Source of the DNA: Pisaster brevispinus
Taxonomy: Eukaryota > Echinodermata > Asteroidea > Forcipulatida > Asteriidae
NCBI GenBank assembly: GCA_023634235.1
Contig: JAMKCF010000004.1
Span: 10,268,702-10,332,701, forward strand
Direction of reading: 5' to 3'
Length of the DNA stretch: 64,000 bases
Notes under the pieces: model-generated
What the model was told of the DNA's origin: nothing
Database searches by the model: none
What the model saw: the letters and a program-made list of their open reading frames with translations, nothing else
Program-made: the position numbers and the translations under genes
Part shown: in pieces, positions 49,067-60,400 of the stretch
Layout: every line of letters starts with the position of its first letter
Position numbering within the stretch: position 1 is the first letter of the stretch

Positions 49067-49292
49067 CGTGCCGAAGTCTGAAGATGTCTTTCAAGGTTTA
49101 TAATCCAGATTTAGGTACCTGGAAAAAAAAATACAATAAAAAATGTCCATCCATTTTTTTTTTTTTTTAATTTTTTATTTTTATTTTATGAAGAACAAAT
49201 TCAAATATGTACACGCACCCTTTCATGGCTTTGCCTATTTTGCTTTGAAAAAAAAATTGAAGACTACATGTATTCGTTTATGAAAAAATGGC

Positions 49293-49643
49293 AGGTTGTG
49301 GCCGAGCGGTTCAGTGCAAAATTCTGGTGGCCGAGTCATCAGGGGTTTGAATCTCGGTCATGACTCTTTGAGCAAGACACTTAACTATAATTGCTTCTCT
49401 TCACCAGGGGGTAAATGGGTACCTGTGAGATGGGCGGAGGTGGTTCTTATGATTGATTTAGCCTGGTGCGCTACTAATTTGGTAGCGCAGGCTGTATACA
49501 CTCCCCAGGAAGCTGAGATGGTTTAAGAAATGAAATAAATGGCACAGTGACCAGGGATAAGGATGTTGGAGAGCCGTGAGCATCACTGAGTGATGGATTT
49601 GAGCACTATTTAAGAAGCCACTATTTGTATTATTATTATTATT
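49293..49643 (+). mobile_element. tRNA-headed SINE family A with TTA tail
   Basis: The head GTTGTGGCCGAGCGGTTCAG and box B GGGTTTGAATCTCGG are followed by AATTGCTTCTCTTCACCAGG, the body shared with the 13376 copy, and a (TTA)n tail at 49629-49643. The polarity matches retroposition of a tRNA-derived RNA. Confidence 0.75.
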
Positions 49644-49916
49644 AGAATGCCTTCAACTTTTACCCAAAACAGCCACTCATTTGGACCCGGAACATTCCCA
49701 TACTCGCAAAGTGATCTCAAAATCCAAAATCAAACAGTACAGCACTCAACGTCTGTTTGGAAATGGGATAAACCCAATTTCGTGGCACTGCTTACTGCAA
49801 CATTGTGTGTTTACAATCTTCATTCTCCGCTAATGTTTAGGACTGCTACAGTGAGCACCAATTTTTGGCTGATAATGCCATGATAAAAACCTGGTGGTTC
49901 TACTCCTAGCCAAACT

Positions 49917-50070
49917 CAGGCCCCGAACCACACCAAGGTCATGGCCTCTGTTGCCCTGGTCTTGACCTTGGTGCCCCTTCAAAAGTTTCCCATATGTAGA
50001 CTTTAAGATTTTCCAAGGCTACACAAGCTTTTCAGCCCTTGAGAAAGACTCTGCTACAAGGTTGAAATTT
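49917..50070. mobile_element. AGGCCTGGAA family, reversed copy
   Basis: CTCTGTTGCCCTGGTCTTG, CCCTTCAAAAGTTTCCCA and ACTTTAAGATTTTCC are the reverse complement of the 46014 interior. The terminal repeats are decayed. Confidence 0.6.
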
Positions 50071-50483
50071 GAGACCGTTAACAATATTTTGTTTTTAAGA
50101 TTACCCAGTAGAAGTGCCTTTTTAAAAATGAATATGGCCTCGTTAGAAAAATGTACTGTAGGCGGAAAGTGTCCTAATTTTTTACATGCAGTGCCATGGT
50201 TGCCTCTGATTTGTCTATAAAAATTGCCCTGTGCGATAAGGCCTTAAACCTACAAAGGGGTTATTGGCAACAATTGGAATGGATGGTTATAATTAACATT
50301 TTTGCACACGATAACTAAACACTTTTGCTATTAGAGCTAAACCATTTTTGTTTATTTTATATAGACCTACCACCAACCTGATCATACAAAAAGAAACTGA
50401 ATGTCAAAGAGGCTGTGAACTGTTCAACAACAGCACCCATTTGGTTACCATGGAGGCTTATACTCCATGGTAGAACATACGAC

Positions 50484-50716
50484 CCTAATTGCGATATTGT
50501 AACCCTCGATCCTCCCTAACAGTCGTAGACAGGAGGGTTACAACAAACCAACTGTTTAAATTTTGTTGACATTTTTTTTCAATTTTTCAAATGTACCCAA
50601 CCGAAATTAATTGATACAACTTGTCGAAAAAGGGGTCAAAAAGATTAGCCACACAGTCCATTGTAGCTCTTAGGTCTATCATAAGGGTCATGACCAACAG
50701 CAATATCGCAGCCCTG
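50484..50716. mobile_element. Copy of the 7310 TIR element
   Basis: AATTGCGATATTGTAACCCTC, CAGGAGGGTTACAAC and TTGTAGCTCTTAGGTCTATC with CATGACCAACAGC match the order of blocks in the RPN1 intron copy. Confidence 0.6.
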
Positions 50717-53235
50717 CTCCCCCCTCCCCCCTCCCACACACACAAAACATTTAAACTACAAACAACACCCACGATGAAATTGCCCCCCGCCCATAGGCCT
50801 GCGTTGTTTATTTTGAACAGACACTTTACACAATTCATACCTTCACACGCGCTTCTCAATCTCATGCTGTTTTACAGTGTTGGTCAATGTAATTATAAAG
50901 TGCATTTAAATTATATTTACCACATTGCAGAGTTAGAAATACACAACAAAGCACCACAGCACACGGGGCAGATAAAACATGATGCATATTACCGTGAAAA
51001 CTGAAAGCATTAATACATTTTAAATTTTGTCCTGTCCTTTTATTTAATATTTCATTTTGCCATTTTTGGGAGAATGATTGTAAGCGACTGTCCCGACCTG
51101 GCCATGAACAGATGAATGAATATGATGCTTTTTTAGTTTTTGGCAAAAAACTATGTACGATTTACTTTTAAAAAATTACTGAAGAAATGAAAACGAAAGT
51201 TTTTACTCACTACATTGCTCAAAGTCGGATGATGACAAATAAAAAAACAAAAAACCATTGTTACGGTTACGGCACCCTCCTTGGTAAACCCCGCCCCTAC
51301 AACATACAACTCATTATCTGACACACGTGATATAGAAAAAAACAAACTGACTCAGTGACTGACATTGACAACATACGCCGATTAATAATAATAAACAATG
51401 CAAATTACGTCCTACACAAACGTACAAAACACATAATGTACTCATCATGCTTTGTAAAGTAAATGTACCGTCTTACGACGTAGCACTGGCTATGGGAAAA
51501 CTCTACAAACAAGTATAATTACCAAGCTCAAGCTGAAAAAAATTGGTCCCGAAAATTGTTTCTGCGTTGTGTCCATTACTAGCTCTTACTGAAAACTAAA
51601 CTGTATTACTAGTGGGGGTAGTGTGGCAACCCTGATGTGACACATCCTATTTGACACCCTTAAACTGGTTACCAGACCTTTTCTGACCCACAAGTACATC
51701 TTCGCTCGTCCCCAGCTTCTTATCCAAAGGTTTGCAAGCAACCAGTGGGTTCGAGTGAAATGAACGGTTCACACGTACCTACGGTGTCCCTTGTATTACA
51801 CAACTGATCTCTATAATTGACAACATGATAAAGACCAATGTATTACATCATGAGCTATTTCTACCTCCATGATTATATATAACCACAAAAGTATAAATAA
51901 ACAAGTGCAAAATAATAATAAAAATAATTGTTAATAATAAAATAATTATAGCAACTGTTTTCCATAAACTTACCAACTTGGATCCTAACCATCTGTCCAC
52001 TAATTTGTATTGCGAAGTTATATTTTTCGTTACCAAAAATTCGCAAAATATAAAATAGTTTTGAAAAGTCGACTGTCCGTCCGTGGTGAGATTTCTAATC
52101 TAAAATCTAGGCCACCCCTGCTACTTCCTTTCCAATTTATATAACAACTTGACATTTTTTAATGGTTTTCCCCAAATGCCTTGATTCACTGTGCCACTTA
52201 TGTGTTTAATTAGTTGGGCTGAGTTAATTATTACATAAATTTCGGGGTACCTAGGTTGGTATGGGTATGATGGTTTGGGATATAAGGAAGACAGGTGTGA
52301 AAAATAATCTGATGATTTCATGTTTTTACTTTGAAAACATTTCAAATGAAAATTAGGTTGTTTTATATAGTAAATTTGCATACGGTCCACATTATGCAGT
52401 GATGGTTTGGGATATAAGAATGACGTTTGTGAAGAAATAAAATAAGATTTAACGCTTTTAGCATAAAAAACATGACAGTTGAAAACTAGGACGTAATCTC
52501 ATGACGGAGGTTAATCTACAAGAGGGCGCTATTTCAAGCAATAATGTATTGGCTATCGGGTAGACTAAAAGCCACGATCGCAGACTTGGAACCAAGTCTA
52601 AATTTAGTGCTGTGTTCAGTCTGGTCTGCCCATGATAGCGAGGCTGACGGGAAGTACCCGGGGCTCCCCCTAAATCCCTAAATCGCATTACAATTCAATG
52701 GGTGTACACTCTACTCAACGGTCACCCTACTCAACAACCACAGAGCAAGGTATGTCGTAATCTATATTAGTAAGAAATAGTATTACAGCGAGGTAAAGCT
52801 TTGCCTTTGTATGGTCACTGTGCAGCTCTTATGGTTTTTCCCGTTTCTAAAGACAGTGTTTTATTCGGGTGATGAAACTCGAACGAACTGCTGATTCTAA
52901 AGATCAAGATTGTTTGTAAAATATCTGAATATCATTATACTAAAGTAAAAAAAAGTGATGAAGACTGAACGAGTTTGACTGGCTGACTACTGACTGAGTC
53001 CCTGAGCTGAGAACGTTACACTCACTACGGCACATGCATTATCTGATTCTGACCTGACATTTATAGAACACATTTGTGCAGAAACTAAGGTCAGTGTCAC
53101 TCAGCTCAGTATGTTTGTCGTTAGTTGAGTCTCGGCAGTGCTTCGTTGTGAATTCATTGTGACTGTGACTGTGTTAAGTGTGAGTATAGTCTGGATTAGA
53201 GAGGGCGGGATAACTCAACATGTGATTGTGAACTT

Positions 53236-53820
53236 AACTGGGCCCAATTTCTTCATAGACCTTTTCGCCAATCCGCCTGGTTGATTTTTGCTGAATGGCC
53301 GAAAGGCATTGTGGGAAGGAAAAGGGAGCACAGTATGCCCCTTTTCCCTTCCCACAATGCCTTTCGGCCATTCAGTGTTCAGCAAAAATCAACCAGGCGG
53401 ATTGGCGATAAGGTCTTTTATGGGGCTTCTTAACGGACAAGCAAACTTTCGTGCTTAAATTGCAGACAAGTTTGCTTTAAGCGTAAGCGTATTTCACAGG
53501 TGAGCAAGAAAATTAGGCAGCCGGCTTGCGCGTTCATCATGGATTTGCGTTGTTACATCATTCATTTTCATACAGTAAGCACCAGAAGGTGAGCATGCCT
53601 TTTCGTGTGCTTATTTGTTTAATACTGTTGTTAGCAGTACAATGAAATGGAAACTTGCACAGTAAGCACAAAATCAGCCGTTAAGCAGCTCTATGAAATT
53701 GGATTGAAGGTTAGCAAGCCTTTTCTTGTGCTTATTTTTTATGGTCAGCAGTGCGATGAAATGGGAACCCGTGCAGTAAGCGCTTAAGCAGCTCTGTGAT
53801 TTATGAAATTGGACCCTGTG
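53236..53820 (+). mobile_element. Composite of GGGCCC-type TIR elements with a hairpin insertion
   Basis: The left end CTGGGCCCAATTTC is followed almost at once by the hairpin element at 53256-53417. Family sequence resumes (GGGCTTCTTAACGGACAAGC, GTGCTTAA) and reaches a right end AGCAGCTCTATGAAATTGG near 53701. A truncated second copy, with the same right end, closes at about 53815. Confidence 0.6.
53256..53417. mobile_element. Near-perfect hairpin element (about 160 bp)
   Basis: The arms 53256-53327 and 53340-53417 are inverted copies of about 70-75 bases. They run from AGACCTTTTCGCCAATCCGC through TGGCCGAAAGGCATTGTGGG to AAGGAAAAGGG. They differ mainly by a six-base CACTGA-type insertion in the right arm and a few substitutions. 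The loop is about 12 bases. Near-identity of the arms suggests recent activity or gene conversion. Confidence 0.85.
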
Positions 53821-53880
53821 GTTAGTTTCCGTTCCATAGTATTTTTAGTAGCCTGAAAATAAGAATTAATAATTTCATTA

Positions 53881-53917
53881 CTTTTTTTTTTTTTTTTTTT
53901 TTTTTTTGGGGGGGGGC
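53881..53917. repeat. Poly-T followed by poly-G run
   Basis: About 27 T followed by about nine G. Such a junction is prone to length errors. Other mononucleotide runs: G near 13564-13574 and 55411-55424. Confidence 0.85.
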
Positions 53918-54050
53918 TTGTTTTTGTGTTGGTTGTTTAACAATAGAGGTAGATATAGACAGTTCAATCATCAGGGAGGAAAATCATGGGAGGAAAGTAG
54001 ATTCAACATTAGGCAGTGAATATTTTGCTGGCAACAGCTTAAATGCATGG

Positions 54051-54160
54051 CATTATACCCAGTAACTATAAAGTTGGGCGCTGTACTCTAGTTTTTCAAA
54101 ATTTTGACAACCTTTCGAAAAAAACTGAGTAGAGTGCCCGAGTTACTGGGTGTAGGCATT
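54051..54160. mobile_element. Small palindromic element before IRAK4
   Basis: TATACCCAGTAACTATAAAG with GGGCGCTGTACTCTAG is mirrored by GAGTAGAGTGCCCGAGTTAC and TGGGTGTA. About 110 bp; no coding capacity. It lies in the 5' non-coding region of the IRAK4-like gene. Confidence 0.65.
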
Positions 54161-54401
54161 ACATGTATTTAATACGGCACTGCCAGGGTTAATGTTGTTA
54201 ACAAAATCTGTCAGATTTTCAGAATGGTGAGATACCTGTCGAAGAGGAAATCCATTGGGACACTTTAAAAGTTCTCCAACAAGTGTCTGACATTGCTTTT
54301 ATTGATGATTCTTCTTTTTCTAGGTTCATCCCGTATTCACCCCTCTTAGGAGAAGATTGGATTTGATCCAGTGCGACCTGTGAGAGTTCTGCACTACACC
54401 A

Positions 54402-57400
54402 GTGACCATGCCACCTCGCAACCCTGTACAGGGTACCACCCAGCTGAGGTCCCTTCCCTATGCATATATGACAAGCCTGTCACAGCTTCTGGATCCGCTA
54501 AATGCTTCATTCCTAGACTGGAGAGGTCTAGCCAGTCGGATTCTTCGGAACTCAGATGGTGAACCAAGATACAATGCGCTTGCCATATCGTAAGGTTTAT
54601 TGTTCCACGGAAAATAGAAATCAAGAATAGTCAGACCCCCCCCCTCCCCACCCCAAGAAAGCAATTAATCAAAACAAACTTTTAAAAATGCCCAAAACTT
54701 ATAATGAATAAATAAATAAATAAAACAAATAAAACAAGAATATATATAATTTTGTATAACCTTCAATTAATTAGTCAAAGAGGAATAACAGAAAAATTAC
54801 TGTTGGGAGAATATGGAGGTAGCTGTAACGTACCTCCCGGTGATTGCCTGTGGATTTTTTTCACAGAGCTCGGGAAAGCACTGAGCATACAGTGCTTGAT
54901 ACATATCGGTGTAAGGGAAAAACCAAATTAAAATTTTTCATCCCGATGCAAATATTACATCTATTGTACGTATCTCCCAAAAAAGGGTTGCAGTGGCTTT
55001 GAAATCAGATAATGATTACCCAAGGATAAGACATTCATCTCACAACATGCTCACTGCGGCTGAAGTCATCTCCTCTTATACCCACCAAGCATAGTTTCAA
55101 ATATGACTTGCAGGGTTCTCTCCCACGCACAAGTTTGTGTATCGGGCAGATGCGCGTGAATTGCGGGCAGAAACGTGCAACTTGCGTCTGATATGCGAAA
55201 CAAACATCAGACTGCAAATAAATCAATTCACAAAAACCATAAGATAAATCCATTTAGAATGCCTCAGATTGCACAGTAGGGCTTTTAATACCAGCAGCAT
55301 CTGATTGATCACTACATTGGATTATACAAACGTATTTTCCTTCTTTTTTTTCTCTCTTTTTTTGTTCTTTTCTTTTTAATTGTTGAGCACTATTGCAATT
55401 TTTTTTCTAGGGGGGGGGGGGGGGCACGGGAAACTTGTTACGCCGCTGTTTTAAACCAAGACAAATATCAAGTAAAAATACACTCCGAGGATCCGGTTTC
55501 AATTTGGAGTCATATGGCCAAATGTCCAAACTTTGGGTCCAGAATGCCCCGCAGTTTTGGAAAATCCTGGGGAGATCCCTACACATGTGCGAAATACACT
55601 GTACAAAAATGGCCTGGCGAGTAGATCAAGTCGAATTCGCATTTTCGCAAAGAGACAGTCTGGTCAGCGTGGCGCAATGTGAAATGCCCGCCCTTCACTA
55701 TGTCACAACATATTTACAATACAATAGATGTGTACAAAAGTAGGTCATTACGATTTTGCGTTTTTCGTGAAGAAACGGGCGTGTTTGAATGATAATTGTG
55801 GTAATTAATCAATATTAAAAACACATTAGGACATTTAAACTGCAGAAGAAAGTTTTGATACTGCAGAGCTTTCAGTTTCCAATTTAAAACATCTTTTCAA
55901 ATGTAAATATCTCGAAATGGTCTTTTAACCCTCTTACAATCGGTGCCTTTTTGAAACAAGTTGATACACCATTTGAAACCATTCAAGTGAATGGTTTTGA
56001 ATGGTGTGATAACTGTGCACACAGTTGGTTCCCCAAACGGTTTTGAATGGTGGTGCAGCTGGTACAGAATCCTATGAGGATTGTTTTAAGTGGTGCATCA
56101 AGGATCCCACTATGTCATTACTTTGAGTGATACCAGGCGGTGTGGGGTTGATCAATCTGCCCCTGGGTACGAGGTTACCATACACTATGTCATAGCATGT
56201 TCATAGACACTACAGGATTTGTTTAACAGCTTGCTGACCATCTGAAACCATTCGGCTACGGTAATGCACACAGGTACAGTGTATGCACAGCTCAAAACCA
56301 TCTGAATGGTTTTGAGTGGTAGTACAGCTTATCATCAACACTGCTCAAATGGTACTGCCATGTGTGTACAAAAACGATGAGGTTGTAAAAGTTAGTGAAT
56401 TTTGAATGGTTTTGAATGGTGTATCAGTAGGAGGGTTAACACATTTTGACATGCCTGTCCCACCGTGAAAATGGTGACGAATTCATTGACAAATAAGAGT
56501 TTGCAAGACAACACACTGTTAATTCATCCTCTAAGAACATCAAAGGCTTCCCTAGGTGATCGGGCATTTGTGTACGCTGCTCCTAAACTATGGAATAAGC
56601 TCCCTCCTTGCATTAGACAATCATCTTCACTGAATTGTATTTAAATCCAAGTTTAAAAAAAAACCCATTTGTTTACGTTTTTAGTACTGTTAGTGTTATT
56701 TTAAAATGTATTTGTTTTTAGATTGTTTTTGTATTTATGGTAATACGCTGCAGAGCATATTCATAGTGCAATATAAATGTCTGTTATTGTTGTTATTATT
56801 ATCATGATTATGGTTGTTTACAGGAGTTTTGATTTGGAATACAGACGCCCTGGGGGAAGTCCAACGATGGCGCTGATCAGAGACTGGGGCACATCTCTTG
56901 CAACTGTACAGGATCTAGTAGGCTACCTGATAGACATGGAACACTTTGCAGCTGCGGAGATCCTTTTACCTGGTACTATAAGATAATAATATATAGTCTT
57001 ATAAAGCGCACGTATCTACCAATAAGGTTCTCGGAGCGCTTCAACAAACAGAAACATTTTAAGACTTGTTTTTGAATTTTTTTAATGGTACGAGACCAAT
57101 TTACGAGGTGCTGCGGGGGCATTCAGAAGCCGCTGCCAGAAACGGGACGAACCCTTTCTCTTAGCGAATGGGTTCTCTGACCTGCATTACAAGGGACTTG
57201 CGGCTTTACGTCCCATCTGAAGGACAAAGCAACAATGGTTAAGTGTCTTGCTTAAGGACGCAAGTGCGATGACCGGGACTTGAACCAACACTCTGCTGAT
57301 CAGAAAAAAACAGAGCTTGAGTCCGGTGCTCTTAACCATTCGGCCACGACACGCCATAATCTTTATTTAAACATTTTTTCATGAGGGGTTGAAACATCCA

Positions 57401-60400
57401 AAGTAAACAGTGGACTTTAGACCAATCCATTAAGCCCCTCAACTGCCCAGCAGTACAAAAATTGCTCAAGTGGGACTTTCTTTCCCTCTCTGTCTGCCCT
57501 AGAGCACCAGAGCAGCCCACTCCATCACACACAACCGGGCTCATATCTGGGGGTAAAATCCACAAGCCCACAGGGCTTTTAGCTCAAAATGTGTATTGGA
57601 CCAGGAATTCTTGTTCGAGACCGGAATCAAAAATGAGAAAAAAACACTTCCTCACAGAGTTTCAAAATAACTGTTTTTGTATGAACAAGCACTAAGACAT
57701 GTAAGAGAAGATTTATCTTTATGAGTATTAAGTACATGCAGTGCTCGACAGAATTGAAAGCTAAATCAGACTCAAATTCAACACTTGTAATTTCCGTTTT
57801 AATTGTCCTTACCTATTTTTACACAATTTTTGAGGTGCTGATGTATTGTTTTGAATGTCTTTGTATCAAGTTGCTACTGTTTGTTTACCTTGCCTTTTTT
57901 TCTTCTTTTGTTATGATATAATTGCAATTGTATACAGCGGAACACTGTCAATCATTCTCTGTGTGTAAGTCCGTTGACCCCAGTGGGCGGCGCTAATCCG
58001 TTATGAATAGGTGAATGATTGTTCTAGAATTGTGTTTGAGAAGGTTCTGGAAATTTAAAGTTAGTTTTAGTACTTTCCAGAAAATATTACAAATCCTATA
58101 CATATACTGGCTTGGAGAGATTTTCGTAGGAACAAATATGCGAGACTGGTGGAAGCTTCAACTTCTGTGTATTTATGCGACTCGTTGGAGGAGCATTTTG
58201 AAAAGAGTTTGTTTTTGACCGAGTTGCAGAGCTGATTTTAATTCTGGAAAGGACATTTTGGAACTAAATCTACAGTTCGGTATTTTGGGGTCATCTTTCC
58301 CATACTTTGTGGCGGGTGTCAGCTTGTACACGTTTGTTATACCCAATGGGTCTTTGAAGTGGTTGATAGTTTCATTATTAAATCACTTTGATTCTGCGCT
58401 CTTTACATCAGTGTCACCTTGTTTGATTTCCTTGTTGCATCTGAGAAAATTCAGGCTTTTTGAGTGATTTGTATTCACAGATAGTTTGGAGATTTTCGGA
58501 TCGTAGCACTTTTTTTGTAATGTTTTTAAAGTCTGTGTAGATTCAAAATATATTATCGTATTTATTGGTGGTCTCCTTATGTTGTCAATATTTTTGTTTG
58601 GGGGTGTCAGTCAGAAGCCATTGCTCAGTTGATAGAGCGCCGGCACGTTAATCCAGAGATCGTTGGTTCAAATTCCGCTCTAGTCAATTTTTCTTTGATC
58701 AGCTCCAAATTATTTATAGTTTACCCATTCCGTTTTCCTTGTGGGTTATTGCTATCTATTCATTTCTACAACAGGTGTCACAAGAGACCTTAATCTGAAT
58801 GCACAAGGTCAGGTGCCTTCTTCCACAGTTAGCCAAGACAAGTACCAGAGCGTGACAGTTGGGGCCAACTTTGCCACCCCTCATCGACTTTGTAGCGACT
58901 GTAGTGCCGTGACAAACGAGAAAGCTCAGGAAAATTCCAGTACACTGTCAGGAACGAATGGCTGCAACGAGGTGTCGTCTTCAACGGGAAGGTCTCTAGA
59001 ATTTAATCTTTACATTCATTTTGGTGGTTAAAAAATGCAGATGACACCACGAACCGACGCACACCTACCGTACCAGTAAAAAATAGCAATGAAAGAAAAC
59101 GGAGTCAAAAAACACTTTTTAAAACACTGCTATCCTTTAGAATGTTTTCAACTAGCTTTCTGATAATGGACACTTGCTTTGAACTTGATAAAAATACTGT
59201 TAAAAAAAGAAGAAGAAGTTTTACATGCTTAAACAATAAAATATTAGAAAGATTCATTTTAGTTCGTGAAACCAAAAGTCAAAAGCAAAACAGAAATTTT
59301 TTGTTTTCATAAAGTGACACATTTCAATGTATAACATTTTTTGTCTGTGTGTCACGTCATCGAAATGGAGGTCTGTGCGCATGCGCCACACTAGGTTCTT
59401 GTCAGTTTGTGAAAACCTTTTGTTTACACATTTGAGCTTGGTGCGCGCCAAGCACTACATTGGTAAATGGAACCTCGTCGTGAATACTCAAATTTGCATA
59501 AAAATATTGTAATTAAAAAAGTAAAGAGCACCACAGAGCGGTGCTATATAAAAAAAAATGCCTGTCATTATTAGTTAGGGACTCACTTGTGCCTTGAAAC
59601 TGTTTTCTTCTACAGTAAGCGCAAAATTGCGCTCAATGGTAAGCAAAGGTTATGAAATTGGCCACGGGAATGAACAATGTCACTAACAAAGACATTTTCT
59701 ATACCTTCATAATCGTTGCAGAGAAAATCGGCAAAGAAACTATTTAAAGAAGACACTGATTGTGTACTTTCTGTCTTTAATTTTGAACAGCGCCTTTCCG
59801 GTTGAAGCCTCCAGACGACTAGCCCAGGAGGACGATGAATCTGTAGTCACAAGCTGTTTACCCAACTTTAAACCGAATGAAGGTACCTACTCTATGTGAC
59901 ATCTACTTCTGGTAGAAATGTAGTCATTTACTCTAGTCATTCACTGTAAAATGCGCCATCTTGTTATAGGGGTAGTTTTGTTTACTTCAAACACGCAATG
60001 TTGTCTGCGACTCAAAATAACACGCCACCTTCCAGATGTAGGCCTGGAGTTGGACCACCGAGTCAGAAATGGCTATAATAGGAGTGTCCTTATGAAAGTC
60101 CTTATGAAAGTCCTTATGAAAGCACTGCTCGTAAATATTACTGAATCAAAATTCAGTACCTCCAAAGGAAGTAGAGCCCAGAAAATGCTAATTGTGCTTA
60201 TATCTGTGTGCACTCATCCTCCCAAATCATTTCCATGGAATTGGAGGATAGTGGAGGATTTAGGACTGATGGGCCCAAATAACAACTGCTTATCACTGGG
60301 CCAGGCATTCCAATCTTACCCAAGTCCAAACATATTGGTGTGAAGCATCATAAGAGTGGAGGATAGTGGAGGATTGAGGACTGTAGGCCCAAATAACAAA

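Larger units (their letters stand above)
49067..54401. other. Divergent spacer between the Rlf-like gene and IRAK4
   Basis: About 5.3 kb separates the two start codons. Both genes have an acceptor-like site just upstream of their ATG (about 49120 minus; TTTCTAG ending at 54324 plus), so non-coding first exons probably lie within. A candidate minus-strand donor (GTAAGT) follows a short exon-like segment near 51970-52000. Repeats include the SINE at 49293-49643, elements at 49917-50070 and 50484-50716, the hairpin at 53256-53417 and a poly-T/poly-G run at 53881-53917. No additional protein gene is seen. Confidence 0.5.

Noticed and set aside
49293..49370. A Ser/Leu tRNA gene
   Set aside because: Boxes A and B are present but the stems do not pair well, and the sequence continues into a SINE body with a TTA tail.
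50621..51004. A 127-residue plus-strand frame
   Set aside because: Low-complexity, partly within the repeat at 50484-50716, with no splice or homology support.
54371..54562. An alternative start and frame (MRPVRVLHYTSD...) at the IRAK4-like first exon
   Set aside because: Only the frame from 54402 encodes the death-domain sequence and joins exon 2 in phase.
53881..55424. Poly-T/poly-G and poly-G runs as a regulatory or G-quadruplex signal
   Set aside because: Single mononucleotide runs like these are common slippage products and are often assembly-uncertain; nothing else supports a function.
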